From Collybiopsis luxurians FD-317 M1 (Eukaryota; Basidiomycota; Agaricomycetes; Agaricales; Omphalotaceae): a stretch of 64,000 nucleotides of DNA. A program made the position numbers and the translations under genes. Location: the NCBI GenBank assembly GCA_000827265.1, contig KN834784.1, positions 472,796 to 536,795 of the forward strand, given 5' to 3'. The notes below the pieces were generated by a model that had not been told where the DNA came from, made no database searches, and saw nothing but the letters and a program-made list of their open reading frames with translations. This document shows positions 35,089 through 46,706 of this stretch, in pieces. Position 1 is the first letter of the stretch, and every line of letters starts with the position of its first letter.

Positions 35089-37542
35089 CTTCCTCCGGGT
35101 CCCAGAAAACTCCCAATTATTGGGAACATTCTTGTACGTCTATATTGTTTTCCTTTTCTGTTTGATGCCAATTTCGCTTCTTCATCTCAACGCTTCTGTA
35201 GGATATACCGTCTTTATTCCCATGGCACACATTCTTGAAATAGGCCACACGGCTTCGTCCGTAAATCTTCCTTTCATATTCTCTATTTCCTGAGATGGTT
35301 GGTTGCATTAGAATTGGACATGCATGTCGAAGTTGCAGGAACGTCATGTATAATTTTGCGTACATATGAAGTTGCAAAGGATCTACTGGACAAGCGGTCG
35401 AGTATCTATCCGGGCAGGTTTGTTGCCATAATTCTATCCAAGCGACCTCATAGAGTAAATTAATAGGCCTCATGATAATACTTGAACTGTGAGCTGCACA
35501 TCCTCCTCCTTCCACACTTCGTGCTAAGATGTCCGGTATTATGGCATTCAGTATAGGGTAAACGCGCACTTTTTGTCAGAAAGGAGAAACTAGTCATGAT
35601 TCTATTCACCAGTTGGACTCGCAATCTCTTCTTCATGCCGTATAAGGAGGATTGGAATACTCGCCGCAAACTCTTTCATAAAGGTAAGCCTTCTCCGAGT
35701 CAAGTATGCTCTATAATTGAAGCTTCTTTTGGTAACGCCTTCTCCTTAGAATTTCATCCAATCCGCTCTGAATCCCTACACCGTTTTTATGGAACAAGGG
35801 CGCTTGCCGTCTTTTTGAACAACCTTCTAGATTCTCCGCATGATTAGAAGGTCCAAATTCGACAGTGAGTAAAAGTCGCGGTGGCTCTCCTTCTCTTAAA
35901 GATTCTAATAGCTTGCTATGAAGTCTGTTAGAATCTGTCATCTTAGGTGTAGCCTATGGCATTCGCGCTGAGTCCCAAGATGATCCTCATATCAAAGCGG
36001 TCGAAAAGTTAATGGCGGTCTTCGATGAAGTCACACTTCCAACCAGCTTTCTTGTTGTGGTCATGAGGTTTTTCTTGATCATGCACTTGACTGTGAGGTT
36101 GGGTATGACCGCAGAACGTTATTCCTATGCTACGGTATATCCCTTCCTGGTTCGCTGGAGCTTCGTTCAAGCAAAAAGCCAAAGCCTGGAACGATATTTT
36201 CTCAGCAACAAACAAATCACCATTTATGAGGACCAAAAAAGCTACGGTAGGCGTTCAACTACTTTGTCAAATGAAAACCAAGCACTCTTCATCCAAGATA
36301 GATGGTACAGCCGAAGACTGCTTCTATTTGCAGTGTTTGAGGAACGTGGCCGACCCAGATCCTCGACCAGATTATCTTTCGAAGGAAGAAGAAATCACCA
36401 TGAAAACAGCTGGGATCATGTTTGAAGGTATATTGAATGTTCCATTTCTCCTTCATGTGCAAAATTTAAGTGCAATGTTCTACTGGCGCATTTATTCGGA
36501 AAGGCGGAGCAGACACGGAGACTATCACTCTTGAAACGTTCATGCGCTTGCAATCTTGTGTTTTCCGCATGTTCAGCGTGAAGCGCAAGCTGAGCTGGAT
36601 CACGTCGTTGGAACAGAAAGGCTGCCAAAGCATGACGATAGAGAATGGCTGCCGTATGTGACTGCTGTCATGTATGAGGGCCTAAGGTAGTGTCTCTGGG
36701 TATCCGGCTGTAAGCTCTATTTGGACTGACTACTTATATGTTAGGTGGCAGCCTGTGACAGCTCTAGGTACGTTCTTAGTTGGTGAACAACTTAGCTTGT
36801 TCTCATAACTGATCACGCATATAGGCGCTCCTCACCGGGTCGAAGATAAAGATTTATATAAGGGATACCATATTGCTAAGCATTCTACCGTGCAACCCAA
36901 CGTTTGGTATGTGATCTTTTTCCTTGGCTCAAGCCTACACATATTTATACTGTGCTTTGTGGCGCGAAGGGCAATGTTGCACGACCACAAAGTACACGGT
37001 CCTGACACGGAAATTTTTGAGCCGAAGTGATGGCTTCTCAAAGTTTACAACGACCAAGGAAATGCTGAAGAATGGAAGCTCAATCCTGATACGCGTGATC
37101 CTACCGCTATATCGCTTGGATTCGGTAGACCGTATGCCTTTGAACAATTTGAGTCCATTCCTTCCAGCCTTCTGAAATGTATGCCCAATGTTCTGCATAG
37201 AGTTTGTCCAGGAAAGCACATGGTCCTATTTACACTCTGGACAACTTTGGCTTCTGTTCTTCGCATGTACAATGTCACTCCAGCCATTGATAAAGATAGG
37301 GCCAAACCTACTGAGTATACTAATGTTGGAGTATTCAAGTATGTACTACTTCCACTTGGTGTTCTTGCTGACTTGGACTATGACCCTTGTGTCTGCTTTT
37401 CCAAACTTGATGCAATTCCCTGCCTCAGCTGGCATGGTGTTGTACATCCAGTCAGCCAGCCCCATTCAATTGTACAATAAGAACTCCCTCGGAGAAGCAT
37501 GTGGCACTCATCCGACAGGTTCTCCCTGACAACATGGATTAA
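35089..37542 (+). pseudogene. cytochrome P450, copy A of the array (dead)
   Basis: This is homologous along its length to copies B and C. It begins at LPPGPRKLPIIGNI, without the N-terminal anchor and with no ATG. Four lesions show loss of function. Trp became a stop (TAG at 35845-35847, where copies B and C have TGG). Two extra bases after TTCATG near 36543 shift the frame after the I-helix. The heme loop is changed from FGFGRRACPG to LGFGRPVCPG, losing the conserved Phe and Arg. Several exon edges are eroded. The last exon (QPAPFNCTIRTPSEKH...DNMD) is readable to the stop at 37542. Its intron after exon 10 is closely similar to that of copy B. The intron that is GC-AG in B and C has a normal GT donor here, so the GC change came later in the B/C line. 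Confidence 0.85.
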
Positions 37543-38197
37543 AAAGATGAATGTCCAGAAGAACATACTATACTATTTGAATGCAAGTTCATCTATATGA
37601 TGCATGACACATGGTCAGGTTCAGTTCATCATAAGCGCTGGTCTGGATGTCAGGCCAACCCTTAGTTTCTGGTGTGGAAGTGTGAGACAAAGCATTATGA
37701 TTTGAAAGTTCTCATTCAATTAGATCCCTAGTTATCGTATAGCTACTCATGCGTCTCTCAGGTTCTATTCTATGTAATACGTAATGGAATGGGGCATATC
37801 CCGAGCGCTAATCTATGGCACAATGGGTTCCTCAAGCTATCCCCGGTAAGAGCTGGTTCAGGGTTTAGGGAAAATAGAACAAGGGCCTGACCACCCTACC
37901 GCTCCCTACTCGTTTTCCACACGGCGGACTTGGCTCGGCACAATTCATGCAGGAGAGATCCCGGGCCGAAGATTTCCAATTGTTTCATCGTTTACCGATG
38001 TCATTCATTTGCTGCAAGTGCCAGCACCTGAGGTAACAATCTGATTCAACTTCCTGGTTTTTGGTTTGGCGCAATGAATGACAGACCTGCGATTTGAAAG
38101 GAATTCAAGGAAATGAATTTGGTGGAGTCTCTGCTATATATTTACTTGACCCATGCTTTGCCATGCCCCTCTTATTCGGTCTCATACCTGCATAGGA
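37543..38197. other. intergenic, promoter region of P450 copy B
   Basis: Diverged but alignable with 42560-43400, the promoter of copy C: both contain GAGAGCTGGTTCAGGGTT (or AGAGCTGGTTCAGGGTT) and, nearer the start, CTGATTCAACTTCCTGGTTTT. These two conserved blocks may be shared promoter parts. No TATA box was fixed with confidence, although TATATATT lies near 38136. Confidence 0.45.
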
Positions 38198-40786
38198 ATG
38201 CTAGGCCTTACGCTCATTGCTGCTGCTTTTATTCTTACTCTGGTATCCTCAATTTGGCGCCAACGCTCGTCGAAACCACCCCTGCCCCCGGGACCCAGAA
38301 AACTTCCAATTCTTGGGAACCTTCTTGTATGCCTATTTTCTGTTTTAATCTTCTGCCGGATGTCATTCCCAATTTTGGCCAAACGTTGCAGGATATGCCG
38401 GCTATGTTCCCATGGATTACTTTCTCGCAATGGGCCAAAGAGTTTCGTCCGTGACTGTTGTTTTGCCTTGGATTTTTATTGATTATTGACAAGTTGCCAC
38501 ATGCATTAGAAACAGATATTCTCCACCTCAATGTGGCGGGGTCATCATATATCATCTTAAATACCTACGAGGGAGCGAATGATTTACTGGACAAGCGGTC
38601 GAGTATCTATTCGAGTAGGTCCGTGGTATGTTCAATACTCAATCTACTGTGTCAACCTAAGAAGGTAAACTGGTAGGCCTCTCTTTGCAATGCATGAACT
38701 GTGAGTAGTATATCCTCACTTGGCACCTACCTACGAGTCTTTATGCTAATGTGGCTGTGGCTGATCACGATTACTAGTATGGGGTAAGTGCTTTCTTTGT
38801 CCTTCAGAGGAACCTGTCCCAAGTTTGCAATTAGTTGGAACCGAGATTTTGCTCTCATGCCCTATGGAGAAGATTGGAACTCTCATAGGAAATTGATTCA
38901 TCAAGGTTGAAGATTTTCTACATCCGTTTTTGGAAGGAAGTATCAAGTAATCTTCATTCTAGAATTCCGTCCAGTTCGCTCTGAATCATTGCACCGCTTA
39001 CATGGAAAAAAGGCACTTGGCATCTTTTTGAACAGTCTTCTACATTCTCCGCAGGATTGGAAGGACCAAATACGACAGTAGGCTAAACAGATGTTTCTTC
39101 TCCCTCTGACTAACTCTCTCAATAGTATGGTGGGATCGATTATCTTAGGTGTGGTCTATGGTATACGTGTCCAGTCCCAAGATGATCCCAATATCAAAGC
39201 AATTGAAAAGATGAATTTGGTTGTGAATGAAGCTGTTCTCCCCACCAAGTTTCTTGTTGTAAGTCCGGAATTTTGGTTCACTCCATTTGGTGCAGATTGG
39301 AATAAATATAATCACAACAGAATGTCATCCCTATGTTAAAGTATGTCCCTTCCTGGTTTCCTGGGGCATCTTTCAAGCGAAAAGCAAAAGCTTGGAATGG
39401 AATTTTTTCAGCAACAATCAAACCACCATTTTTGAGGACTAAAAATGCTATGGTAGGTACTAGGCTCTGTGATGCCCTGTAGAAGAAACTGGACGCAGTC
39501 AACTTTCATTTCAGATTGATGGTATAGCTGAAGACTGTTTCAGTCTGCGGTGTTTGAAGGACGTAAGCAACCCAGATCCTCGACCAGATTATCTTTCGAA
39601 AGAAGAAGAAATCATCATGGAAACTGCAGGGACTATGTTTGAAGGTAAATTGAATGTTCCATTTCTCCTTTATGTGCAAAATTTAAGTGCAATGTTCTAC
39701 TGGCGCATTTATTCGGAAAGGCGGAGCAGACACGGGGACTATCACTCTTGAAACATTCATGCTTGCAATCTTGTGCTTCCCGCATGTCCAGCGTGAGGCT
39801 CAGGCTGAGTTGGACCGCGTCGTTGGAAGAGAAAGGTTGCCGGAACATGCGGACAGAGAATTGCTACCATATGTGACCGCCATCATGTATGAGTGCTTTA
39901 GGTAAGTGCCGCTTTACCACTACCTTGTTGTGAAGACCAGGTGGAGTGACCACTTGCATGTTAGATGGCAGCCCGTAGGAGCATTGAGCAAGTCCTTTCT
40001 ATTCAGTGGAAAATTCGCCCATTCATATGTAATTTACCAACCTATAGGCGTTGCTCATCGGGTGGACACAGATGATACCTACAAAGGATATCATATACCC
40101 AAGAATTCTACGGTGCTCCCCAACGTGTGGTATGTGATTCTCTATTTCCCGCTTGGGCAACTTCGAGCTACGGAACTTGACTCTGGGGCTTGAAGGGCAA
40201 TGCTCCACGATCCCAACGTATACGGTTCCGACACAGATACCTTTGAACCCAAGCGATGGCTTCTCAAAATTTCCGATGACCAAGGAATCACTGGAGAATG
40301 GAAGCTCAATCCTGATATGCGCGATCCCCTTGTAGTAACTTTCGGATTCGGCAGACGGTTTGTACTTGTACTTGCTTAAATCTATTCGTGTCCTGACAGA
40401 GTAAATCATAGAGCTTGTCCAGGGAAACACCTCGCCATTTCCACATTCTGGACGGGGATAGCCTCTATTCTTCATTTATTCAATGTTACCTCGGCCGTCG
40501 ATGAAGACAGTAACAAGCCTATTCAGCCTAAAATAGAGTATAGCAATCTCGGTCTGTTCAAGTATGTACTGAACAGTCCAGCTTTGCACCTGCGATGACT
40601 TGATCACTGACTTTGATCACGCTCTTTGTGTTTCTTTGCTTTGCCTGTTCCTCTCAACCCCAATCGGACGCAATTTCTGTTGTGCTGTAATGCAGCCAAC
40701 CGACTCCATTCAAATGTACAATCAAGCCTCGTTCAGAAGTTCACGCGGACCTGATCCGACAGGCTCTTCCTAATGACATGGATTAA
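38198..40786 (+). CDS. cytochrome P450 monooxygenase, copy B (intact)
   Basis: Sixteen exons give 487 residues with every junction in phase. Early exons are 38198-38326, 38392-38446, 38510-38618, 38677-38700, 38778-38783, 38835-38905, 38963-39077, 39126-39258; the last is 40696-40786. An anchor (MLGLTLIAAAFILTLVSSIW) leads to the hinge PPLPPGPRKLP. The I-helix is GGADTGT, ExxR is ECFR, the PERF-like motif is FEPKRW, and the heme loop is FGFGRRACPG. The pattern resembles fungal P450s annotated as O-methylsterigmatocystin oxidoreductase-like or CYP5144; the substrate is unknown. Odd points: exon 5 is 6 nt, two introns use GTCCGT donors, and the intron at 39988-40047 is GC-AG (A|GCAAGT). Unspliced, the gene looks broken, and a gene finder may wrongly fragment it. 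Confidence 0.85.
38778..38783 (+). other. 6-nt microexon of P450 copy B
   Basis: The six bases TATGGG sit between ACTAG and GTAAGT. They complete a Leu codon, add Met and start a Gly codon, restoring the family segment HELMGWN. Copy C has the same microexon near 43976-43981 with donor GTACGT. Omitting it would remove two residues (Met-Gly) from a conserved stretch but keep the frame. Confidence 0.65.
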
Positions 40787-41559
40787 AGAGTTTTGTAGGC
40801 TGGAGAAAAGGACGGAGATATACCCCACTGCCGTAAAGCATGCAACCAAGTTCATTAGTGTTACGTTGTGTACTTTGTATCATTGAGAGTTGCAGTTTAC
40901 TTGCCGAATGCGATAAGAAAGCTCGGCGTTCAGCGGCTGTGGCACAATTGGGGGCGGCTTGATTGCCATGGCATCAAGCCGAGCAGCTAAACTTCGCTCG
41001 GATAGTGCCGAGGGTGCAGCGTCAGCTGAATTTAGGATTGACACCTTCGAGTGTTACAGGAAGATCTTGATTTAACTTGTGAAACGATTTGAATATCAAT
41101 GTTTACAAGTGGATTTTTGCTGGCTTTTAGAGGATGTTGACCAAGGCCATGAGAGATAAGGAGAACTGGAGTTCAAGAGGCGGACGAATCTGCAATAATC
41201 AAGTCTGACGCAACTTGTATAATTCACCAAGATATTCATACACCGTTACTCTACTCGTCAAAGTTAGTACGTATGAACTGGTCAATCTCCATTGATATAC
41301 ATGTACCGCCCGATTCAGTTTTCCCCTCAAAGGCCTACTACATCCAAGCATAAATATACAATATCTGTACCCAATCCTTTCATAACAGCACAATTTACTG
41401 TAGCATAAATAGTTCAAACCTGAAATCGCAATCACCATCATAAATGCAAAGCGCTCTTCTGTGTCTATCAAGATCTATCTTGATTGCCTGTTCTTTTCTC
41501 TCCCGCCCCCCCTTCATACCCCGCGCTCCTGCTGCTATTCTGGTCCGTTCCTTTGCTAG
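40787..41559. other. 3' flank of P450 copy B (duplicated)
   Basis: Alignable with 45964-46706. The final part corresponds to the 3' untranslated region of the minus-strand gene at 46707, copied here without its coding part. No separate gene is supported. Confidence 0.6.
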
Positions 41560-41579
41560 CAGCTGTTCACGCCGTTACA

Positions 41580-41674
41580 TGCAGGCAACCAGCCCCATCC
41601 AACTGTACAGTCAGACCTCGCTCGGGGAAGCATGCCGAACTCCTCCGTCAGATTCTCCCTGACAACATGGACTA
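41580..41674 (+). pseudogene. orphan terminal exon of a copy-A-type P450
   Basis: After an AG acceptor-like GCAG the frame reads QPAPSNCTVRPRSGKH...LRQILPDNMD and stops. This is the last exon of the array P450s; the DNMD ending matches copy A and not B or C. No upstream exons are present, because the sequence before it is the duplicated 3' end of another gene. It is the scar of the tandem duplication. Confidence 0.8.
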
Positions 41675-41693
41675 AAAAGATGGATGGCAGAAC

Positions 41694-42549
41694 TAGGGAT
41701 CCGCACCGTAACCGTAAAATACGGTTTACGGTTACGGCCAATACGGTACCACGGTATAACCTTTGAGGTTGAGGTTTACGGTTACGGTTTACTGTAACAA
41801 ACTTACGGCTTACGGCCGTATACGGTTGTATACGGCCCGTAAATGTTGCGTTATTAGCCTTTCTGCTTGAGTGCTTTTATACCTGAATACAAAGTATCTG
41901 GGATACTTTACTTAGTACTACGAACTAGAGGATGAATAATATGTACAGTAATACGGAAGTGTAAGTACCGGGAATGATGAGTAAGTAGCTGCGCACTAGG
42001 ATCGGCGCATCAGTGTCGGTGACATCACCTCATCATCTCAGACAGATCCTGTTCAGTGGTGGTATGCCAGAAAGGATGAGTCTCCTCGCTTGTATCAGAT
42101 GGCACGAGACTTCATGGCAATTCCAGGTTAGTTTTAATTCCAACTTTTTGGTAGTCGCTGCTATCTGACAATGAATCCAGGCTCAGCGGTTGCCGTTGAA
42201 CGTATTTTTTCAGGAGCTCGGGATACAATCTCACTCCGCCGAGCTCGCTTGAAGCCAGAGACCATTCGGGTACTTATGCTATATAAGCAGCGGCTCAGAC
42301 TGAAGTGTAAGGGGCTGGAGGATATCTTAGCAGCTGCAATAGAGGCAGACAAATGTAATTAATTGATTTAATTGTTTGTAGCAAAATTTTTACGGTCGTA
42401 TATACCGTAAAGTGACCGTAAAGTGACCGTACCGTACCGTAAGAGATATTTTGGTGAGCTTTACGGTTACGGTTACGGTACATCCGTATACCGTAGGTGA
42501 CCGTAATTTTTACGGCCGTAACCGTATACGGTTACGGTGCGGATCCCTA
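41694..42549 (+). mobile_element. non-autonomous hAT DNA transposon
   Basis: The 856-bp element has terminal inverted repeats starting TAGGGATCCGCACCGTAACC (about 23 bp perfect, then imperfect). It is flanked by a perfect 8-bp target duplication GGCAGAAC at 41686-41693 and 42550-42557, the length expected for hAT. Both subterminal regions are packed with TTACGGT/ACCGTAA motifs, which are likely transposase-binding repeats. Inside, a plus-strand spliced frame (about 42040-42310) encodes YARKDESPRLYQMARDFMAIP and, after an intron, GSAVAVERIFSGARD...RRARLKPET, the C-terminal hAT dimerisation domain. The zinc finger and the catalytic DDE part are absent, so it cannot move by itself. Intact ends and the unmutated duplication suggest recent insertion. 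Confidence 0.92.
42040..42320 (+). pseudogene. hAT transposase C-terminal dimerisation domain remnant
   Basis: WWYARKDESPRLYQMARDFMAIP is followed, across a 52-nt GT-AG intron, by GSAVAVERIFSGARDTISLRR and RLKPETIRVLMLYKQRLRLK, then a stop. The S-x-x-x-E-R-x-F-S core and the R-R-x-x-L-x-P step are typical of the hAT dimerisation domain. All upstream transposase domains are missing. Confidence 0.8.
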
Positions 42550-42557
42550 GGCAGAAC

Positions 42558-43400
42558 ATTATACACATTTCGTACACGTAGATATCACGGCCATGGGCAT
42601 TAAGAGGAGAATACAGGAAAAACATCCGATACTTACGGAATGAATATCAGTCATTACTGATATTGCTACACATACCCATGTCCAATTACTATTCTCTACT
42701 CCTTCCTTACGGATCTAGAAAATCTCACCTCACTATTCTCAACGCTTGCATATGAGCATGATTTGGGTTCTGTTTTGATTAGATTCCTGAGCATCGTTTT
42801 GCCTGTATGCAACCAATGTATCACTTGCTCGAGGTGAGGTCTGCGTGCCGCGATGCCGGCCATCTCTTCTAGCTACTCATGCGTTTCTGTAAAGTTGTCC
42901 TGTTATCGATGGAGCAACGGATTAGTAGTTTGTTGGTAGGTAAACACAATCACTAAGGTGCATTTTTCAAAAACAATGCCATAATAGCGCTAACTAAATT
43001 CGTCGAATGAAACTTACTCCGAGCACTAATCTACTCAGTAAAATAGGTTCCCCAAACTATCCCAGATGAGAGCTGGTTCAGGGTTCTGAGGCAATGGAGC
43101 TTTGAGCCTGACCAGCGCTACCACTCCCTACTCTCTTTCCACTCAAACATCGTAGCTTAAGACCTATAGATAGCCTGAACTTCCGAAGCGATCGCTGATT
43201 GCTTCACGCGCCGGCACATCGAGGTAACAAACTGATTCAACTTCCTGGTTTTGGTTCGACGCAAGTGACTCTCAATGGCACGAATGACAGAACCTAATAC
43301 CGTACGCAAGAGACTCAGGAATTGGGATTTGATGGAGGACTAGTATATATTCGCCTGACCCACACTTTGCCCTCTCATTCGGTCTTATATTTGTATAGCA
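42558..43400. other. intergenic, promoter region of P450 copy C
   Basis: Homologous to 37600-38197. It contains the shared blocks GAGAGCTGGTTCAGGGTT (about 43068) and CTGATTCAACTTCCTGG (about 43230) and a TATATATT run near 43343. No gene is seen. Confidence 0.45.
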
Positions 43401-45963
43401 ATGCTGGGTTCTACACTCATTGCTGCTGCTTTTACTCTTGCTCTGGTATCCTTGATTTGGCACCAATGCTCATCGAAACCTCTACTTCCTCCGGGCCCCA
43501 GAAAGCTCCCAATTATTGGGAACCTTCTTGTATGCCTATTTTCTTTCTTACTTTTCTGCTGGATTTCAATCCCAATTTTGGCCAAAATTTGCAGGATATG
43601 CCGACTATATTCCCATGGATTACTTTCTCGCAATGGGCCAAAGAGTTTCGTCCGTGATTGTTCAAGTTGTGCTTAGATGCTTTTTTGATTATTGACTTGA
43701 AGTTGCCACATGCTTTAGAAACGGACATCCTCCACCTCGATGTTGCAGGATCATCGTATATCATCTTGAATACCTACGAGGCAGCGAATGATTTACTGGA
43801 CAAGCGGTCGAGTATATATTCAAGCAGGTCCGTGGCATGTTTAATACTCACTCTACACTGTCAACCTAAGAAAGTAACTACTAATAGGCCTCCCTTTGCC
43901 ATGCATGAGCTGTGAGTAGCATATTCACACTGGCACCGACCTATTTATGCCAAAGCGGCTGATCATAATTACTAGTATGGGGTACGTGCTCTCTTTGTCC
44001 TCCAGCCTAGAAAACTGTCTCAAGTTTGCAATTAGCTGGAACCGAGATTTCGTCCTTATGCCCTACGGAGAAGATTGGAACTCTCACAGGAAATTGTTTC
44101 ATCAAGGTTGAAGATTTTCTACATCTGTTTTTGGAAGGAAGTATCAAATAATTTCCATTCTAGAATTCCATCCAGTTCGCTCTGAATCATTGCACCGCTT
44201 ACATGGAAAAAAGGCACTTGGCATCTTTTTGAACAGTCTTCTACATTCTCCGCAGGATTGGAAGGACCAAATACGACAGTAGGTTAAATAGATGTTTTTT
44301 CTCCCTCTGACTAACTCTCTCAATAGTATGGTGGGATCGATTATCTTAGGTGTGGCCTATGGTATACGTGTCCAGTCCCAAGATGATCCCAATATCAAAG
44401 CAATTGAAAAGATGAATTTGGTTGTGAATGAAGCCGTTCTCCCTACCAAGTTTCTTGTCGTAAGCCTGGAATTTTGGTTCATTCCATTTGGTGCAGATTG
44501 GATTAAAGATAATCACAACAGAACGTCATCCCTATGTTAAAGTATGTCCCTTCCTGGTTTCCTGGGGCATCTTTCAAGCGAAAAGCAAAAGCTTGGAATG
44601 GAATTTTTTCAGCAACAATCAAACCACCATTTTTGAGGACTAAAAATGCTATGGTAGGCACTGTGATGCCCTGTAAAATATAGTGGATGCAGTCAACTTT
44701 CATTTCAGATTAATGGTACAGCTGATGACTGTTTCAGTCTGCGGTGTTTGAAGGACGTAAGTGACCCAGATCCTCGACCAGATTATCTGTCGAAGGAAGA
44801 AGAAATCATCATGGAAACCGCAGGCACGATGTACGAAGGTACTGAATTTTTTTTATAACAGAGGTCAAGCTCAAATTAACGTCAAATTGAAAAGGTGGAG
44901 CAGATAGCGGGACTATTGCTCTTGAAACATTTATGCTCACTATCTTGTGCTTCCCGCATGTCCAGCGTGAGGCTCAGGCTGAGTTGGACCGTGTCGTTGG
45001 AAGAGAAAGGTTGCCGGAACATATAGATAGAGAATTGCTACCGTATGTGACCGCCGTCATGTATGAGTGCTTTAGGTAAGTGCCGCTTTACCACTACCTT
45101 GTTGTGAAGACCAGGTGGAGTGACCACTTGCATGTTTAGATGGCAGCCTGTGGGAACGTTGGGCAAGTCCTCTCTATTCAGTGAAAAACTCGCCCATTCA
45201 TAAGTAATTTACCACCCTATAGGCGTTGCTCATCGAGTTGATGCAGATGATACCTACAAAGGATATCATATACCTAAGAATTCTACGGTGCTGCCCAATA
45301 TGTGGTATGTGATTCTCTATTTCCCGCTTGGGCAACTTCGAGCTACGGAACTTGACTCTGGGGCTTGAAGGGCAATGCTCCACGATCCCAACGTATACGG
45401 TTCCGACGCAGATACCTTTGAACCCAAGCGATGGCTTCTCAAAATTTCCGATGACCAAGGAATCACTGGAGAATGGAAGCTCAATCCTGATATGCGCGAT
45501 CCCCTTGTAGTAACTTTCGGATTCGGCAGACGGTTTGTACTTGTACTTGCTTAAATCTATTCGTGTCCTGACAGAGTAAATCATAGAGCTTGTCCAGGGA
45601 AACACCTCGCCATTTCCACGTTCTGGACGGGGATAGCCTCTATTCTTCATTTATTCAACGTTACCCCGGCCATCGATGAAGACAGTAACAAGCCTATTCA
45701 GCCTAAAGTAGAGTATAGCAATCTCGGTCTGTTCAAGTATGTACTGAACAGTCCAGCTTTGCACCTGTGACGACTTGATCACTGACTTTGATTACGTTCT
45801 TTGTGTTTCTTTGCTTTGCCGTGTCCTCTCAATCCCAATCGGACGCATTTTTCCTGTTGTGCTGTAATGCAGCCAACCGGCTCCATTCAAATGTACAATC
45901 AAGCCTCGTTCAGAAGCGCACGCGGAGCTGATCCGACAGGTTCTTCCTGATGACATGGATTAA
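43401..45963 (+). CDS. cytochrome P450 monooxygenase, copy C (intact)
   Basis: Same exon plan as copy B, with ATG at 43401 and TAA at 45961. Anchor MLGSTLIAAAFTLALVSLIW, hinge LLPPGPRKLPIIGNLL, I-helix GGADSGT, ExxR ECFR, FEPKRW and heme loop FGFGRRACPG are all intact. The two GTCCGT donors, the microexon and the GC-AG intron (TTGG|GCAAGT, donor at about 45160) are shared with copy B. The 5' half differs from B at many sites. The 3' half from about 44280, and above all 45300-45730, is almost identical to 39090-40560, which suggests later gene conversion. The intron after exon 10 (about 44840-44894) is unrelated to that of A and B. The substrate is unknown; B and C probably share it or have split roles. 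Confidence 0.85.
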
Positions 45964-46706
45964 GGAGTTTTGGATACACCCCACTGCCGTACAGTATGCA
46001 GCCAGGTTTATAACAAGGAAATAGTACTACGCTGCGTACTGTATTTTGTACTTGTATCATCAATGCTTACTTGCCGAATGTGTCATATACTTGTAAGAAT
46101 GCTCGGCGTTCAGCCGAGATCGAGCCGGGAAGCTGGGCCGAGCCGGCTTCAAATGGTGTGCAGCGTGAACGTGAGTGAATTTAGGATTGACGCCTTGAAG
46201 TATTGCGGGAAGATCTTAATTCGACTTGTGAAACGATTTAAATATCAAAGTTTACTAGTGGATTCAGCAAGGATCCAGTTGCTCTTAGACAACGTTGGCC
46301 AATAATGGGAACTAAAGTTCAGGAAGCGGACGAATCTGCAATAACCCAGTCTGATCCAAGATATTCATACACGATTACTCTACTCGTCAAAATTAGTACG
46401 TATGTACCGGTCAAGCTCGAGCTCCTTTATACATGTACCGCTCGATTCACCCTTCCCCACCCTTCCCCTCACAGGCCCACTACATCCAAGCATAAATATA
46501 CAATACATGTACTTAGTCCTTTCCTAAAAGCACGATCTACTGTAACATAAATAGTCCAAACCTGAAATCGAAATCACCATCATAACTGCGAAAGCGCCCT
46601 TCTGTGTCTATCAAGATCTATCTTGATTGCCTGTTCTCTTCTCTCCCGCTCCCCCCCTCTTCCTTCATACCCGGCGTTCCTGCTGCTATTCTAATCCGTC
46701 CCTTTG
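45964..46706. other. 3' flank of P450 copy C and 3' UTR of the orphan gene
   Basis: Convergent intergenic DNA, alignable with 40787-41560. No gene supported. Confidence 0.55.

Larger units (their letters stand above)
37426..41560 (+). repeat. tandem duplication unit 1 (contains P450 copy B)
   Basis: This unit starts in the last intron of copy A, runs through P450 copy B, and ends with a copy of the 3' untranslated region and stop codon of the gene at 46707-48752 (…CTTTGCTAGCA). Apart from the hAT insertion in the partner, both units are 4.1-4.3 kb long. Flanks 37795-37860 and 43020-43085 align, as do 40860-41560 and 46010-46710. Confidence 0.75.

Noticed and set aside
38198..40786. Copy B as a pseudogene because unspliced frames contain many stops
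   Set aside because: A 16-exon model has consistent phases throughout and all P450 motifs.
35089..45963. P450 array as part of a classical biosynthetic gene cluster
   Set aside because: No polyketide synthase, NRPS, terpene synthase or other core enzyme is intact in the window.
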